From: Holtermannia corniformis
Lineage: Eukaryota; Basidiomycota; Tremellomycetes; Holtermanniales
Direction of reading: 5' to 3'
Length of the DNA stretch: 64,000 bases
NCBI GenBank assembly: GCA_001599935.1
Contig: BCIJ01000001.1
Location: 1,460,766-1,524,765 of the forward strand
The translations under genes were made by a program, and so were the position numbers. The notes under the pieces were generated by a model. The model was not told the origin of the DNA and ran no database searches. It was given only the letters and a program-made list of their open reading frames with translations. This document shows, one piece after another, positions 24,734-34,295 of this stretch. Each line of letters opens with the position of its first letter. The first letter of the stretch is position 1.

Positions 24734-25207
24734 TCAACAAAGAGTACCACGCGCTTCCTTTACGTTGACTGCGTTTGCACTTGGTGCCAGAAGGAGATGT
24801 GACTCTCTCACATCGTGTCTGTGTTTGTCACTGCCTATCGAGAACCTCGATCCTGCGTTCCAGAAGGAATTCTTGTCGTCATTGAATGAGATCCAGGGAG
24901 TCCACTGGACTGATAGTAAGCTTGGCAGCGAGTGCTTCGGAGACAAAGCTTCCTCTTTGTCGCTGACAACGTCCGCGTTGCCATCGATCGGGATACTGGA
25001 GTTGGTCAGCCTCAAATTGACCACACGTTGTACACACTGGGTGTGCGGATCGATAGCTGCTAGGTGACCAAGCGCGTACTTGACGAGCTTGCCGGCGCCG
25101 GTGTGGAATACAATCTCACTCTCTTGAAGCGTGAGCAGAGACGAGGTAAGACCACGCTCCCACCGAGCCCGTGTGACTCGCCTGCTTAGTTTCTGTGATT
25201 CACTCAG
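24734..25207 (-). CDS. Possible protein-coding frame or gene remnant
   Basis: A frame of 157 codons has no stop but no ATG in its 5' part; the first ATG is at 25024. The text reads like a folded protein (EIVFHTGAGKLVKYALGHL, VVNLRLTNSSIPIDGNADVV, SVQWTPWISFNDDKNSFW) rather than the Arg/Ser-rich chance frames common here. It ends at a TGA only 20 bases above the small unknown gene. It could be the last exon of a gene whose first exon lies upstream, an alternative 5' part of the neighbour, or a decayed gene. No family recognised. Confidence 0.3.
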   Translation of the reverse strand: MSESQKLSRRVTRARWERGLTSSLLTLQESEIVFHTGAGKLVKYALGHLAAIDPHTQCVQRVVNLRLTNSSIPIDGNADVVSDKEEALSPKHSLPSLLSVQWTPWISFNDDKNSFWNAGSRFSIGSDKHRHDVRESHLLLAPSANAVNVKEARGTLC

Positions 25208-26583
25208 TCAGCGAGCAGACAAATGAGTTTCAGTGCTTTGACACACATGGATATGTGAAGTAGCTAAATGCATCAGTACTTTTAGTCATAAAGCCATGCA
25301 AGCAGCATACTCACATGTCGCTGAACGCTAGCTGGGTTACGCTCAGCTCCTACGGATGATACGCCAGCGTGATTGTGTTGGATTACGCCACTCAGCCAGC
25401 CATCAGGGCGGACGACGCGGCGGGTGACGCCGCATCTGGCGAACACTACATCCGGCGCGGATGTAGCCAAGACAAGTCTGGCGCGCAGAGGATGTAGGCA
25501 AGACGCCTAGGATGCGACGCATCCGGCGAGGATGCAGATGAATACTGCATCCGGCGAGACATCAGGGACGTCAGAGTTGTAGGCGAAAACCTACAAAGTA
25601 GAGCCGTAGCGAGCGAGATGCATCACGGTTCTTCCCCATCATCTAACAGATTGCCGCCATGACGCCAGCGACGAGAAAGCACAATGCTCCTTTCAACTTG
25701 CGAGACATTGGCAGCGTCCTGTAACGCAAAGCCCGTGCCCATTGACGCAACATTGGCGATTACACAACCTCGAGCGCGATGCACTCTCACCTCAGATGTT
25801 GCGCCATTCGCATGACTTACCTGATGCATATACTTCGGCGGCTACACGGCGTCGGCAGATGGTCGGAAACGAAGGACGTACGAAGAAGATTGTCGACGTT
25901 CGGCCAGCGTACCTTGAGCGCAATGCCTACGATTTACTGACCAGGGCTAAAGAACATGAACCACATACCACCCATTCTGCGCAATGTTCAGCGCTTGCGC
26001 TTGAATTGTCATTGACTATCTACGGTGTCTAGCGGCGGCAAACTCAGCCAATCATATTCTATGCTTCATCACGCAGCCATCCAGGCGGTCGCGCACGATT
26101 GCCACGGTATGCTTGAACAGACCGGGAGATGTATTCGGTTCGTCTGTAATCGATTACGACGACGTGAGCGGCCTCGTAGACAGCGCAAAGTGCTCGAACT
26201 ACGGTCGGGAGCAGGAAAAGGCTGATAGCTGAAGTACATACAGGGAACGTGTATAGCATAGCTCCAGACATCAGTTATTAGAGGTATACAGGAGGAATAC
26301 CCTCACACGGTCCGAGGTCACGGTGGCGCGGTCATGCTGATGTGCGCTCTGGCCTGTTGCAAGTCGTCCGGGACGGCCCGATCTGGGCGAGAATGATCTT
26401 AGCGTAGTACCAGCCTTGTGATCTGCTGTCCCTGGCATCTCAACGTCACGTAGCCACATAGCCCGTCCTTCGGCAAGGTGTATCCCTCACTCGATGCCAC
26501 ACTGATGGACGTGATCCACGGATGCAAACGCAACCGGCTCTTGTCCTGCCAGTGTATGAGCAAGTGCCTATACCTACGACAAC
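25208..26583. other. Gene-poor region with short degenerate repeats
   Basis: Almost 1.4 kb before CDC73 without a supported gene. It contains the short repeats described separately. A plus-strand frame (25742-26032, 96 codons) ends in a protein-like stretch (RPAYLERNAYDLLTRAKEHE) but has no domain or partner exon. The region should also hold the CDC73 promoter. Confidence 0.45.
25432..25557 (+). repeat. Degenerate GCATCCGGCG-type short repeats
   Basis: Five copies of a GCATCYGGCG-like decamer lie within 126 bases, starting near 25432, 25448, 25474, 25519 and 25548; the third is the most diverged. Between them are GGATGTAG and GGATGCAG blocks, partly the reverse complement of the decamer (GCATCC/GGATGC), so the array can form several small hairpins. 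Spacing is irregular, so it is neither a simple satellite nor a CRISPR array. It may be a decayed local duplication or a protein-binding cluster. Confidence 0.5.
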
Positions 26584-28246
26584 ATGGCTACTGAGGACGC
26601 TCTCGCCTTGTTGCGGGCTGCCATCAGCTCAGAACAATCGCCTTTGCTCCTCACTGCTAATCAGACTCCAACAGACTCCTTCAACGATGCGTCGCATGTC
26701 TCGTTCCCCGCCGCATCCACCGTTCTACCGTTGGCCACGCCAACCCGTTACTCGGCAAAGGCTGGGTCGACAACAGACTTTTACAATGTCGGCCAACTGC
26801 TGCTGGCGTGGCTCGAGAGGCAGGCCGCCCTGCGAGAGTACATGATGAAGGCGCAAAGTAGTGGTGTTGGCTACGTGACGACGTTGGACCGAAGAGGTGT
26901 TGTAGAGTATCTGACCGGGCAAAGTGATGGCGCTGGGCGTGTGCTGGATAGTGCTGCTGCGGGTGAGCCGTGTGGAGGCTCGTGCGATCTGCGCTGACTT
27001 TACCAGGTTCGACGTCACCAACAGCGCCGGTACCCTCTGCCCTGCCCGAGGCTGGCACGAGTAGAGATGCATCCCAGTTGGCATCGACCTCAGCGGCAGT
27101 AGCGTCGCAGGCGTCTCAGAAGCGGAGGTACGAGCCCAACGCGGCTGATCGGGAGATTTGCAAGAAAGTGAGATGGATTGATCAAGACTGCCCGGCAACT
27201 GACAGTTGGACTAGATTCGAGCATCCGAGGTCGAGCTCGTGAGCCGAAGTGCAGTACTCAGGACGAGCGGTGGGGGCAAGGAGAATGTTAGCCGAACTGG
27301 GAGTTGACAAAGTTGGAAGTAGCTGACGTGGTCAGAACTTTGCCAGTATCATTCTGCCAATCGCGGCAGAGAAGATCAAAGCGATGCGCGCGTCGCAGTC
27401 GAGCAGCTCATCACGGCCAGCAGTACCGCCTACTGCTGCTGCGACTTCATCGGGTGCGTAAACTCCACTGCGTCTATCGTCGCTGACTCGGGCAGAACCT
27501 CGAGTCCGCAAGGCCAAGCAGGGTCATCCGATCATCATGATCTCGTCGTCTCCTACGGCGCTCATCACCATGTGGAATGTCAAAAAGTTCCTAGAGGACG
27601 GCGTGTACGTTGGAACTGAGAGCGTTGGGAAGCTCTAGCTGACAGACTTTGCCAGGTTCGAGGCCTCAGAAGTGGCTCGGGCCAACGAAGCGGCCCAAGG
27701 CAACACGCGTGTGGAGGATGTATTACCGATCTACAGAAAACGAGGAGGCGGTGAGTGTCGTCCTCGTGGTTGTCTCGACTAAGACAGGACAGACGAGAAG
27801 CCGACAAAGTACTTTGTTGTCGAGGGCGTCGAGGCGCTGCAAAAGTTTGGACAAGACGCTTGGTAGGTATCACTTGTTGGCCGACGCCGTGCTGATACGC
27901 GACAGGGACCGCGTAGTGTGCGTTTTGACGACCGGGCAATCTTGGCAGTTCCGCTCGTACAAGTGGCAAGAACCCAGGCAACTGTTCCGTCACGGTGAGA
28001 CTGACGGCACCGCCTGGTGGTCAACGTACTGAACCGTATCCCAGTAACCGGCGTCTACTTCCAGTGGCACAATGAACCGTCAAACCCGAATGTCAAGGAC
28101 TGGAACGTGACCGAGTTGCGAGTGAGTTGGTTCTGGTCGCAGGCGTGCTGTTGACCGGCGTGCAGGTCGACAAACAACGTCGGNATGTGGACAGACAGAT
28201 AGTTGGAAGCTTTTGGCGTGTGCTGGATGGAGGCAAGGCGCGGTAG
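26584..28246 (+). CDS. CDC73: Cdc73, subunit of the Paf1 complex
   Basis: N-terminal half: ATEDALALLRAAISSEQ, then FYNVGQLLLAWLERQAALREYM and GVGYVTTLDRRGVVEYLTG, with a Ser/Ala-rich linker. C-terminal Ras-like Cdc73 domain: HPIIMISSSPTALITMWNVK, FLEDGVFEASEVARA, then KYFVVEGVEALQKFG, RVVCVLTTGQSWQFRSYKW, GVYFQWHNEPSNPNVKDWNV and VDRQIVGSFWRVLDGGKAR at the end. About six introns. Cdc73 belongs to the Paf1 elongation complex on RNA polymerase II and supports histone modification and mRNA 3'-end processing. One base at 28184 is N, making one codon NAT (His, Asn, Tyr or Asp). The ATG at 26584 matches the usual N-terminus of the family. Confidence 0.93.
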
Positions 28247-29058
28247 TGCGATGCAACAGTGCTTGCTCGTTGACATCTTGCGCGAGTGCAAAAGTGACTT
28301 GCGTGTATATAAGTTTCTTGTGAACCTCACGTTTTGCTGTCAAATCGAAGGCACGACGGTGTTTCTAGTGAGCACTTTGCTATTGCGTCCGACCGATGTC
28401 GCACATGTCAAAGTCATGGGAGACACCATGTGCAAGTCTACGCCGATGAATGCACCTCTGGGCGCTACTTTTACATCGGAGAAGAATCCACCAGGTTACA
28501 CAGTCTAGCATCACGTCGTTGAACACATGTGCAGGGACGAACAAGGCTCTAGTGCGACAAATAGACAAACTGCAGTAAAGCGTCAGTTGAGCATTCCTCA
28601 AAGCCAAGACCACGGGCTGTAGAATGCAGACTGTTGGTTGCTCCGCAGAGGCGCTCGAGATCGAACCCCAAGTTGATGCTCGACGGACCAGCCGTGTACT
28701 GCGCATTGCAATCCACACCACGCACTGTATCCTGAAATGAGCGCGTTTGCGGGTTCAGTCGATCGATCGGATCCCTTGTGCACGTCTGCACGCCCTGATC
28801 GTAGTCAAGGCGCCAGCCGTCCTGCATTCAGCATCCCAAGTCGGCTGGTGACCTCGCAGCACGGTAACGATATCCCCGAGCTGATTTCCATATATGCCGA
28901 TCGCTTGTCGCACTATGAAGGGCATGCTTGTTCCAAAACGTCCAAGGGCTGGGATAGAAAGGCGAGAACGCGAGAGGGCTAGCGAGCGCGCGCAGCGGAG
29001 CCAGAGTGATGAGATAGTATGGACGCAGGAACAAGGCGTGAGTCGTCAGACGATGCAT
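28247..29058. other. Region between convergent CDC73 and DAM1
   Basis: About 0.8 kb between two converging genes, longer than expected for 3' UTRs. On the minus strand the frame of the last DAM1 exon runs on through two blocks of 76 and 92 codons separated by single stops (28549-29058). The distal block has four cysteines and a fairly natural composition (start MQDGWRLDYDQG), but no splice pattern restores a sensible protein, so I leave it unannotated as a gene. Confidence 0.35.
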
Positions 29059-30136
29059 CTAGCTCTCTGGAAACGCGCCCTGGTAGTATGTCGTACCCTG
29101 TTCGACGTCAGCCTACCTAAAGGGGATAGAAGGCGACTGACATCGATCGAGACCTTTGCGACCATCTTCTTGTTGACGAGCGCGATCAGACACTTGTTGA
29201 CGCGTGCTTGTGGTAATTCGGGCGGCGAGACGATGCTCTTGACTGGTGTGTGTCAGTGCGTGGTAGCTCGGCTGGTTGGAGCAGACGGACTGCTGAGTCC
29301 GTCTGGGCTTGAAGTAGCCATGAGCTTGTTGATGACTTTTTCCATCGTCACGCTCGCTGCCTGCTCGACGTTAGTATCATGTCGGCGCGGCCAGGACGTA
29401 CCGGATCTGAACCTCGGTATTCCAGTGGAAGGCGCTCGATCAGCATTGCGATCTGTGCCTGTATATTGTCAGACGCTGATCCGCCGACGCGAGCTACAAA
29501 CGTCTCGCTTCTTGCGCAGCCCGGCTGCGCCTCCCCGGCCCCGACCTCGCGCAATGCCGCTCCCTCTTACTCGCGTAGACGGACCCGGCAAGGGAATATG
29601 CTCGACAGTCGTGTTGGAAAAGGCAGTCGCGTACGTCAGATCGCCGGCGGCGGTCGAGTGCTGGAGCGGCTGAGAGATCTGTGACGTTGATGGGGTCGGC
29701 GCTGGGCTCGGCGGGAGCGGTGGCAAGGTAGGAGGTAGAGCTGCAGGTATGAGAGATCGTCCAGAGTCCCACTGAGCGCGCACCAGAGAGTTTCGGGACG
29801 CGCGCAAACGAGTTCTCATCCGGCGCCTGGGAGCCTCAGTCGTCTTGTCAGCACCACACGGAGCGCACGGACCTGGGGCCACTCTACACAGAATGCGTTC
29901 ATCTTGAGCGCGTACAGGTACGCTGCAAAGCTCTCATTGAACGTTCCGAGCGCGTCGTGGAGCTCGTTCATCTGCTGAACGTTGTGTGCGAGCGTGGCGG
30001 CTTCATCGGCCAGTTCGGTCAGTGCTGGCTGGAGAAAGTCGAGGCCTGATGGAGACGAGTTGGAGCGGTCTGTTGAGCGCGCGAGGGAGGAGAGCGAGCC
30101 AGTCGAGATGCGGCGCAGAGGGTGATGAGCCGGCAT
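29059..30136 (-). CDS. DAM1: DASH complex subunit Dam1
   Basis: The first exon contains the Dam1 core: HPLRRISTGSLSSLARS, LDFLQPALTELADEAATL, and FNESFAAYLYALKMNAFCVE, followed after an intron by WPQAPDENSFARVPKL. This NESFA...MNAFC text is diagnostic. A Pro-rich region and an RGRGRGG basic patch come next, then AQIAMLIERLPLEYRGSDP, QAASVTMEKVINKLMATSS, and a last part KSIVSPPELPQARVNKCLIA...SIDGTTYYQGAFPES. I place about six introns by frame; the final exons are least certain. Dam1 is the microtubule-binding subunit of the ring-forming DASH complex that couples kinetochores to spindle microtubules. The gene is divergent from RRP46 with only 101 bp between start codons. Confidence 0.88.
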
Positions 30137-30237
30137 AGTAGTAGTGGATGGTTGTTGACGTTGAGCGGGACCAGTTGACGATCGAGTGGTGGACGACGTC
30201 GTCGACTTGTCAGGTAGACGACGACGACGTAGATACT
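30137..30237. promoter_or_regulatory. Very short divergent promoter DAM1/RRP46
   Basis: The two start codons are 101 bp apart and point away from each other, so the promoters must be shared or overlap the transcripts. A run of GACGACG-type triplets lies in the middle. No TATA box is visible. Confidence 0.5.
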
Positions 30238-31059
30238 ATGAGCAGCTCAAGACGGGCAGATGGACGACAGGCGGCAGAGCTACGACCGCTCAGCCTCGAG
30301 ACGGACCAGCTGAGCCGTGCGGACGGGTCTGCAAAATTTGGATTCGGTGAGTGGTAGAGCCGCAGCTGTCTACTGAACCCTTGCAGGCTCGGATGCCGCT
30401 CTAGCTTCGTTCCAAGGTCCGATCGAGGTCAAGATCAGAGATGAGCTTGTCGACCGTGCGACGCTCGAGGTCGTGCACCGACCCCTGGACAGTCTGAGCG
30501 GTACGTTTGTCGGCTGCAGGATCCAGTCACATTTGCTGGAGCGAGCTAACAAAGGCCAGCCACACCGTCCAAAGCCTTGATCGAAACCCTCACAGCCCTC
30601 CTCTCGCCCCTACTCCATCTCAGCTCGCACCCGCGCGCCCTGATCCAACTCACGCTGCAATCACTCTCATCCACGACCTCGATTCCGGCCCTCATCAACG
30701 CCGCCTCCCTCTCCGCGCTCGACGCAGGCTCCATAGCCCTCCGAGGCGTCATCACGAGCGTCAACGTCGCCGTCTTGAACGTCAACGGCGACATGGTGCT
30801 CGATCCTACAGCCGACGAGATCTCACACGCGAAAAGTCTACATGGCGTCGCTTGGGCTTTTGGTACCGGGATCGCAACGGATCATGCCGAGCTCGAGATC
30901 GTTTGGTCAGAGAGCAAAGGCGTGTTCACGCAAGAGGTCCATGAGCGCGCGTTGGACCTCGCGCGTACAGGCTGTGAGAGGGTGCTAGAGTTTTTCAACG
31001 AGCGCTTGGGGGAGAGCATTAGAGCCGAGGCTGAGCGACAGAGTGTGCGTCATGTATAG
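30238..31059 (+). CDS. RRP46: Exosome core subunit Rrp46 (RNase PH fold)
   Basis: Reads PLSLETDQLSRADGSAKFGF, then FQGPIEVKIRDELVDRATLE and VVHRPLDSLS, the RNase PH N-terminal signature as found in Rrp46, followed by LTALLSPLLHLSSHPRALIQ, AASLSALDAGSIALRGVITS and LNVNGDMVLDPTADE. Residue ~230 ends the protein (EAERQSVRHV). Two introns. Rrp46 is one of the six RNase PH-like ring subunits of the RNA exosome; these are catalytically inactive in yeast and human and act as scaffold. The start at 30238 gives the usual short N-terminus; an in-frame ATG 30 codons upstream would add a poor, Asp-rich extension. Confidence 0.9.
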
Positions 31060-31248
31060 GGTGATGCTCTTGGGTTGGATCACGAGGTGCGGATCGTACG
31101 CATTAACAGCCTGCGCTGCAATAGCCGCAACACACCATGCCGTCGAATGAGCCAACCACTGCAAGCGTCACACAAGCAGACAGCCCTATAGTGACATGTC
31201 GAAACAACAAGACGGTACCTCTACCGCCCACAACTCGATGCACGCCGC

Positions 31249-32179
31249 CTAGTTGCCCTGCGGGGCCTCCTTCCACGAGATGGCCTGCTCCTCACCCATA
31301 GCGGCGACAATGGTGATCATGAGCTCCTTGCCGTCCTCGAACGCGGCCTCGATCTCCTCGCCAATCTTGTCTTCGGGCAGCTTGACGTCGTCCTTGGTCG
31401 CGCCGTCCGAGAGCATGAGGTTGAGGAAGCCCTGGGTGGGTTAGTAGTGATCCGTGGTTGTGAGACTCGGCTCACATCCTCAATGTTGATGAGCTGGTAT
31501 TCGGTACGGCGGACGTTGGGAACGTCCATGTTGTGGGTCTGAGATTGTCAGCGCGTGTTCATGGAGGTTCGCATGACTCACAGAGGGCGAAATGTCTTCC
31601 ATCTTCTTGCCGGTGAAGATGTCAATGGCGACAAGGTGGACCTTGGCGTGTCCGTGCTTGCCGGTCTGAGACGAGTCAGCGCTGTGCGTGCGAGCCGCCT
31701 GGAATGCGTCGGATCTCGCTCGCGCGTCTCTGCGTGACGCGAGAAGAGGTAGAAGGACAGGGTGGTTTGACCAGAAGAGCTCACCTTGGAGGTCGACATG
31801 TCGACAATCTTGCACGGGCGGTTCTTGATGCAGACGTGGCCGCTGTAGAAATCAGTATGGTGGGTGCCGGCCTTGGCCAGCGGCAACTCACTTCTTGCGG
31901 AGGGCCGAGCACTGCATGGCTGAGGACCGTCAGCTCGAGTCTAGCAAGGGTTGCAAGGCCGCCTGCAGGCCTGAAAACCATGTGCCAGTGAAACGCTGCC
32001 AGCCGCCAGCTCAAAAGCTTGCACCTGCATCTGTTCACCAGCTCGTAGTCTCCAAGCGTACAAAGGACCCTGGCCAGGTGCGAACGCGACTCACGGAAAG
32101 TCAGCGAGGCGCCGGCCCCGGTCTGGTGGAACTCTTGCTCGTGCTCCTCATCGTTCTGGGCCTGCTCCTGTGCGGACAT
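31249..32179 (-). CDS. TIF51A: Translation factor eIF5A
   Basis: Full eIF5[18 protein letters not shown] at the N-terminus, [19 protein letters not shown], then [29 protein letters not shown] containing the hypusine loop (the lysine before HGHAK), [40 protein letters not shown] and an acidic C-terminus ending WKEAPQGN. The hypusine lysine is present. Five introns: the first is about 180 nt, the second exon only 28 nt (PMQCSALRK), and one intron separates STSK from TGKHG, just before the loop. eIF5A, modified by deoxyhypusine synthase and hydroxylase, relieves ribosome stalling. About 280 bp separates its start from the divergent TAF8-like gene. Confidence 0.96.
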
Positions 32180-32455
32180 TTTGGTCTAAGTGAGAGTTGG
32201 TGGGGGACGCGAGGGGTGCAGAGTGAAAATGCGGCGTGGCGGAAAGAGAGGAGGAAGAGCGGCCAAAACCGGGATTACGGCGTTTCGTAAAAGGGGGTTA
32301 GGTGTGGGTGGGTAGTTAGGCGTGTCTGTGAAGGTAATAGTACCGCGCGGCGATACTATAACGCCGAGGGTTGCCACGCGTCAACCCCGTCTGCCACCAC
32401 CCGCATTCCCTCGCCACTCGGATAGAGCGCACCAGGATGCACCTACCACAGCACA

Positions 32456-34135
32456 ATGGCGGCACCCGACCCAGCCCACCTGCTCCACACTGCAACCCTC
32501 GCATCCCTCCACGCAGCAGGCTTCACGTCGACAAGCAGCGCAGCTAGCACCCTGCTCACCGACGCGCTCGAACGCTACCTGTTCACGCTCGCACGGAAAT
32601 GCGTGATGGGCGCCGAACGCGACGGCCGCGGCGGTCAAGCCGTCAACGTGTACGATGTACGAGCTGCTCTGGGTGACCTCGGGATGGGTGGGATTGAACA
32701 GTTGATAGACTGGGTGGACGACTTGCTGGAGGAGCAAACGGACTGGCCGGTCGTGCGGGGGCCGGCCGTGCTGCCGCTTCGAGGTGTGTGCGGTCACGGA
32801 CCCAAGGGCTGCAGCTGATGCAGTGCACGGCCAGAGCTGGTACAGCAGGGTCGCGTGGTCCAAGACGACTCGCAACGGGTCGAAATGTACTACATGCCGG
32901 GTCCCTCGCCAGAGCCCGACGAGTCATCCGAAGCCTCGTCTGATTCACACGCAGACATGGTCGCATCACCGAACCAGCTTGGCAAGCGGAAACGGCTCGA
33001 GCACGACGACGACGAAGGGTACGAGTCGGGCGCCAGTCCTGAACCGACCGTTGTTACAGGCCTGAACACCGAGATGCCATGGCTCGAGGCGTGGATGCCG
33101 CCGTTGCCGAGTCGAACGGAACCGGTAGAGATTGCCATCGAACCCGACGAGCGCGACGACGTCGTGCCCGTCGATGCGTTTGAACAGGCTTCACTGCCTT
33201 CTGCGACCCAGCTCACGTCAGCGGGTGGAAGCGCATCCACGCCCGCGCCAGCGACCGAACCCGCGTCGTTTTCTCGCTCCCAATTGGAAAACTACCTCGA
33301 GCCAATCGCCTACTCGACCTCGATGCTGAAGGAATCCCACCCGCATTCGCAGCTGCACCTGTCCACGCGCCCGGCTCCACGCCCACGCACTCCAAGCAGT
33401 TCATTCCCGTCCCTGCTCGCGACGTATGCCGAAACGGCACTCGACCCGAGTATGACGCTGAGCGTCAAGAGCCTCCGCCAAGGCGCAGCATGGTATCTCA
33501 TCTCTGGCGCGTCCAACCCCGATACCTACACGCCACCCGATACCCTGTTCGCCCACCCTGGCGCCGGCACACTGCCAGGCCCCCGCACGACGCCCATCGT
33601 GCCCGTCCACCCAACGTCTACAGCCTACTACCCTACGAAACTGATGCCGATCGATCCGTCGCCACCGATCCTACGCGATATCGTCGCTCACCCGCCTGCG
33701 CTCCTCAGTACGCTCGTGCGCGACCTCGCGGGCCATTCACCCTTCCTCCCGCGCGCGCTCAGAGATCGCCTCACCGCGCTCCGACCACCTCAGCCACAGA
33801 ACGCACGCGATACGGGCCAACCGGCTTATTTCGGCCCACCCGTCGTCAGCGGCAGCGCACAGGTCGAGCTACGAGCGACGTGGGATGCAGGATGGACCAG
33901 CAGAGGTGATTATAGAGATGGCAGGCTACCGAGGGGGAACAAGGTCGTGGTGGACAAGAGGGGACACGAGGGGCCCGCGGGCGGGCAGGTTGGTAAAGTC
34001 GTGTTGAAACTGGCGACGCCGGTCGAGGGCGCGCCGCCCGCACCCGACTCGGTGCCGGCGTCCAGTCCTGCACCCATCCCCGGCTCCGGTCTCAAGCTCA
34101 AGCTTGTCACGCGACCGAGTGCGCTCTCACCGTGA
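32456..34135 (+). CDS. Histone-fold TFIID-type subunit (TAF8-like)
   Basis: Residues ~8-90 form a bromodomain-associated histone fold: HLLHTATLASLHAAGFTSTS, LLTDALERYLFTLARKCVMG, NVYDVRAALGDLGMGGIEQL. One intron (about 62 nt) follows PAVLPLRG. The second exon, about 425 residues, starts with an acidic/Ser stretch, has a bipartite basic patch KRKRLEHD and MPWLEAWMPPLPSRTE, which resembles the LPPLP segment after the TAF8 histone fold. The rest (SLLATYAETALDPSMTLSVK, LRDIVAHPPALLSTLVRDLA) is not familiar, and the end is basic and Pro-rich. TAF8 is a TFIID subunit that pairs with TAF10; TAF3 or a SAGA Spt7-type subunit are alternatives. Confidence 0.65.
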
Positions 34136-34295
34136 TAGTGCCGCATGCATATACTATCGTCACTTGAGATGTCTGCCTAACCCCTCTAGTCGGCGTTTTG
34201 TTAACGCCGCGACTTCATTGGGGGTTACCATGCACGTCCACGCGCTGACTGCAGCTTGAGATCACTATCAGCAGCAGCAGCAGCATCAGCTCACA

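Noticed and set aside
25432..25557. Repeat cluster as a CRISPR array
   Set aside because: Repeats are only about 10 bases, spacers are 6-35 bases and irregular, and the genome is eukaryotic.
28669..28690. B-box-like GGTTCGATCTC on the minus strand
   Set aside because: Neither the T-stem nor an acceptor stem can be formed.
28549..29058. Secreted Cys-containing protein downstream of DAM1
   Set aside because: The two blocks are in one frame separated by a TGA, and no intron with valid phases removes it; the first ATG merely follows the DAM1 stop codon.
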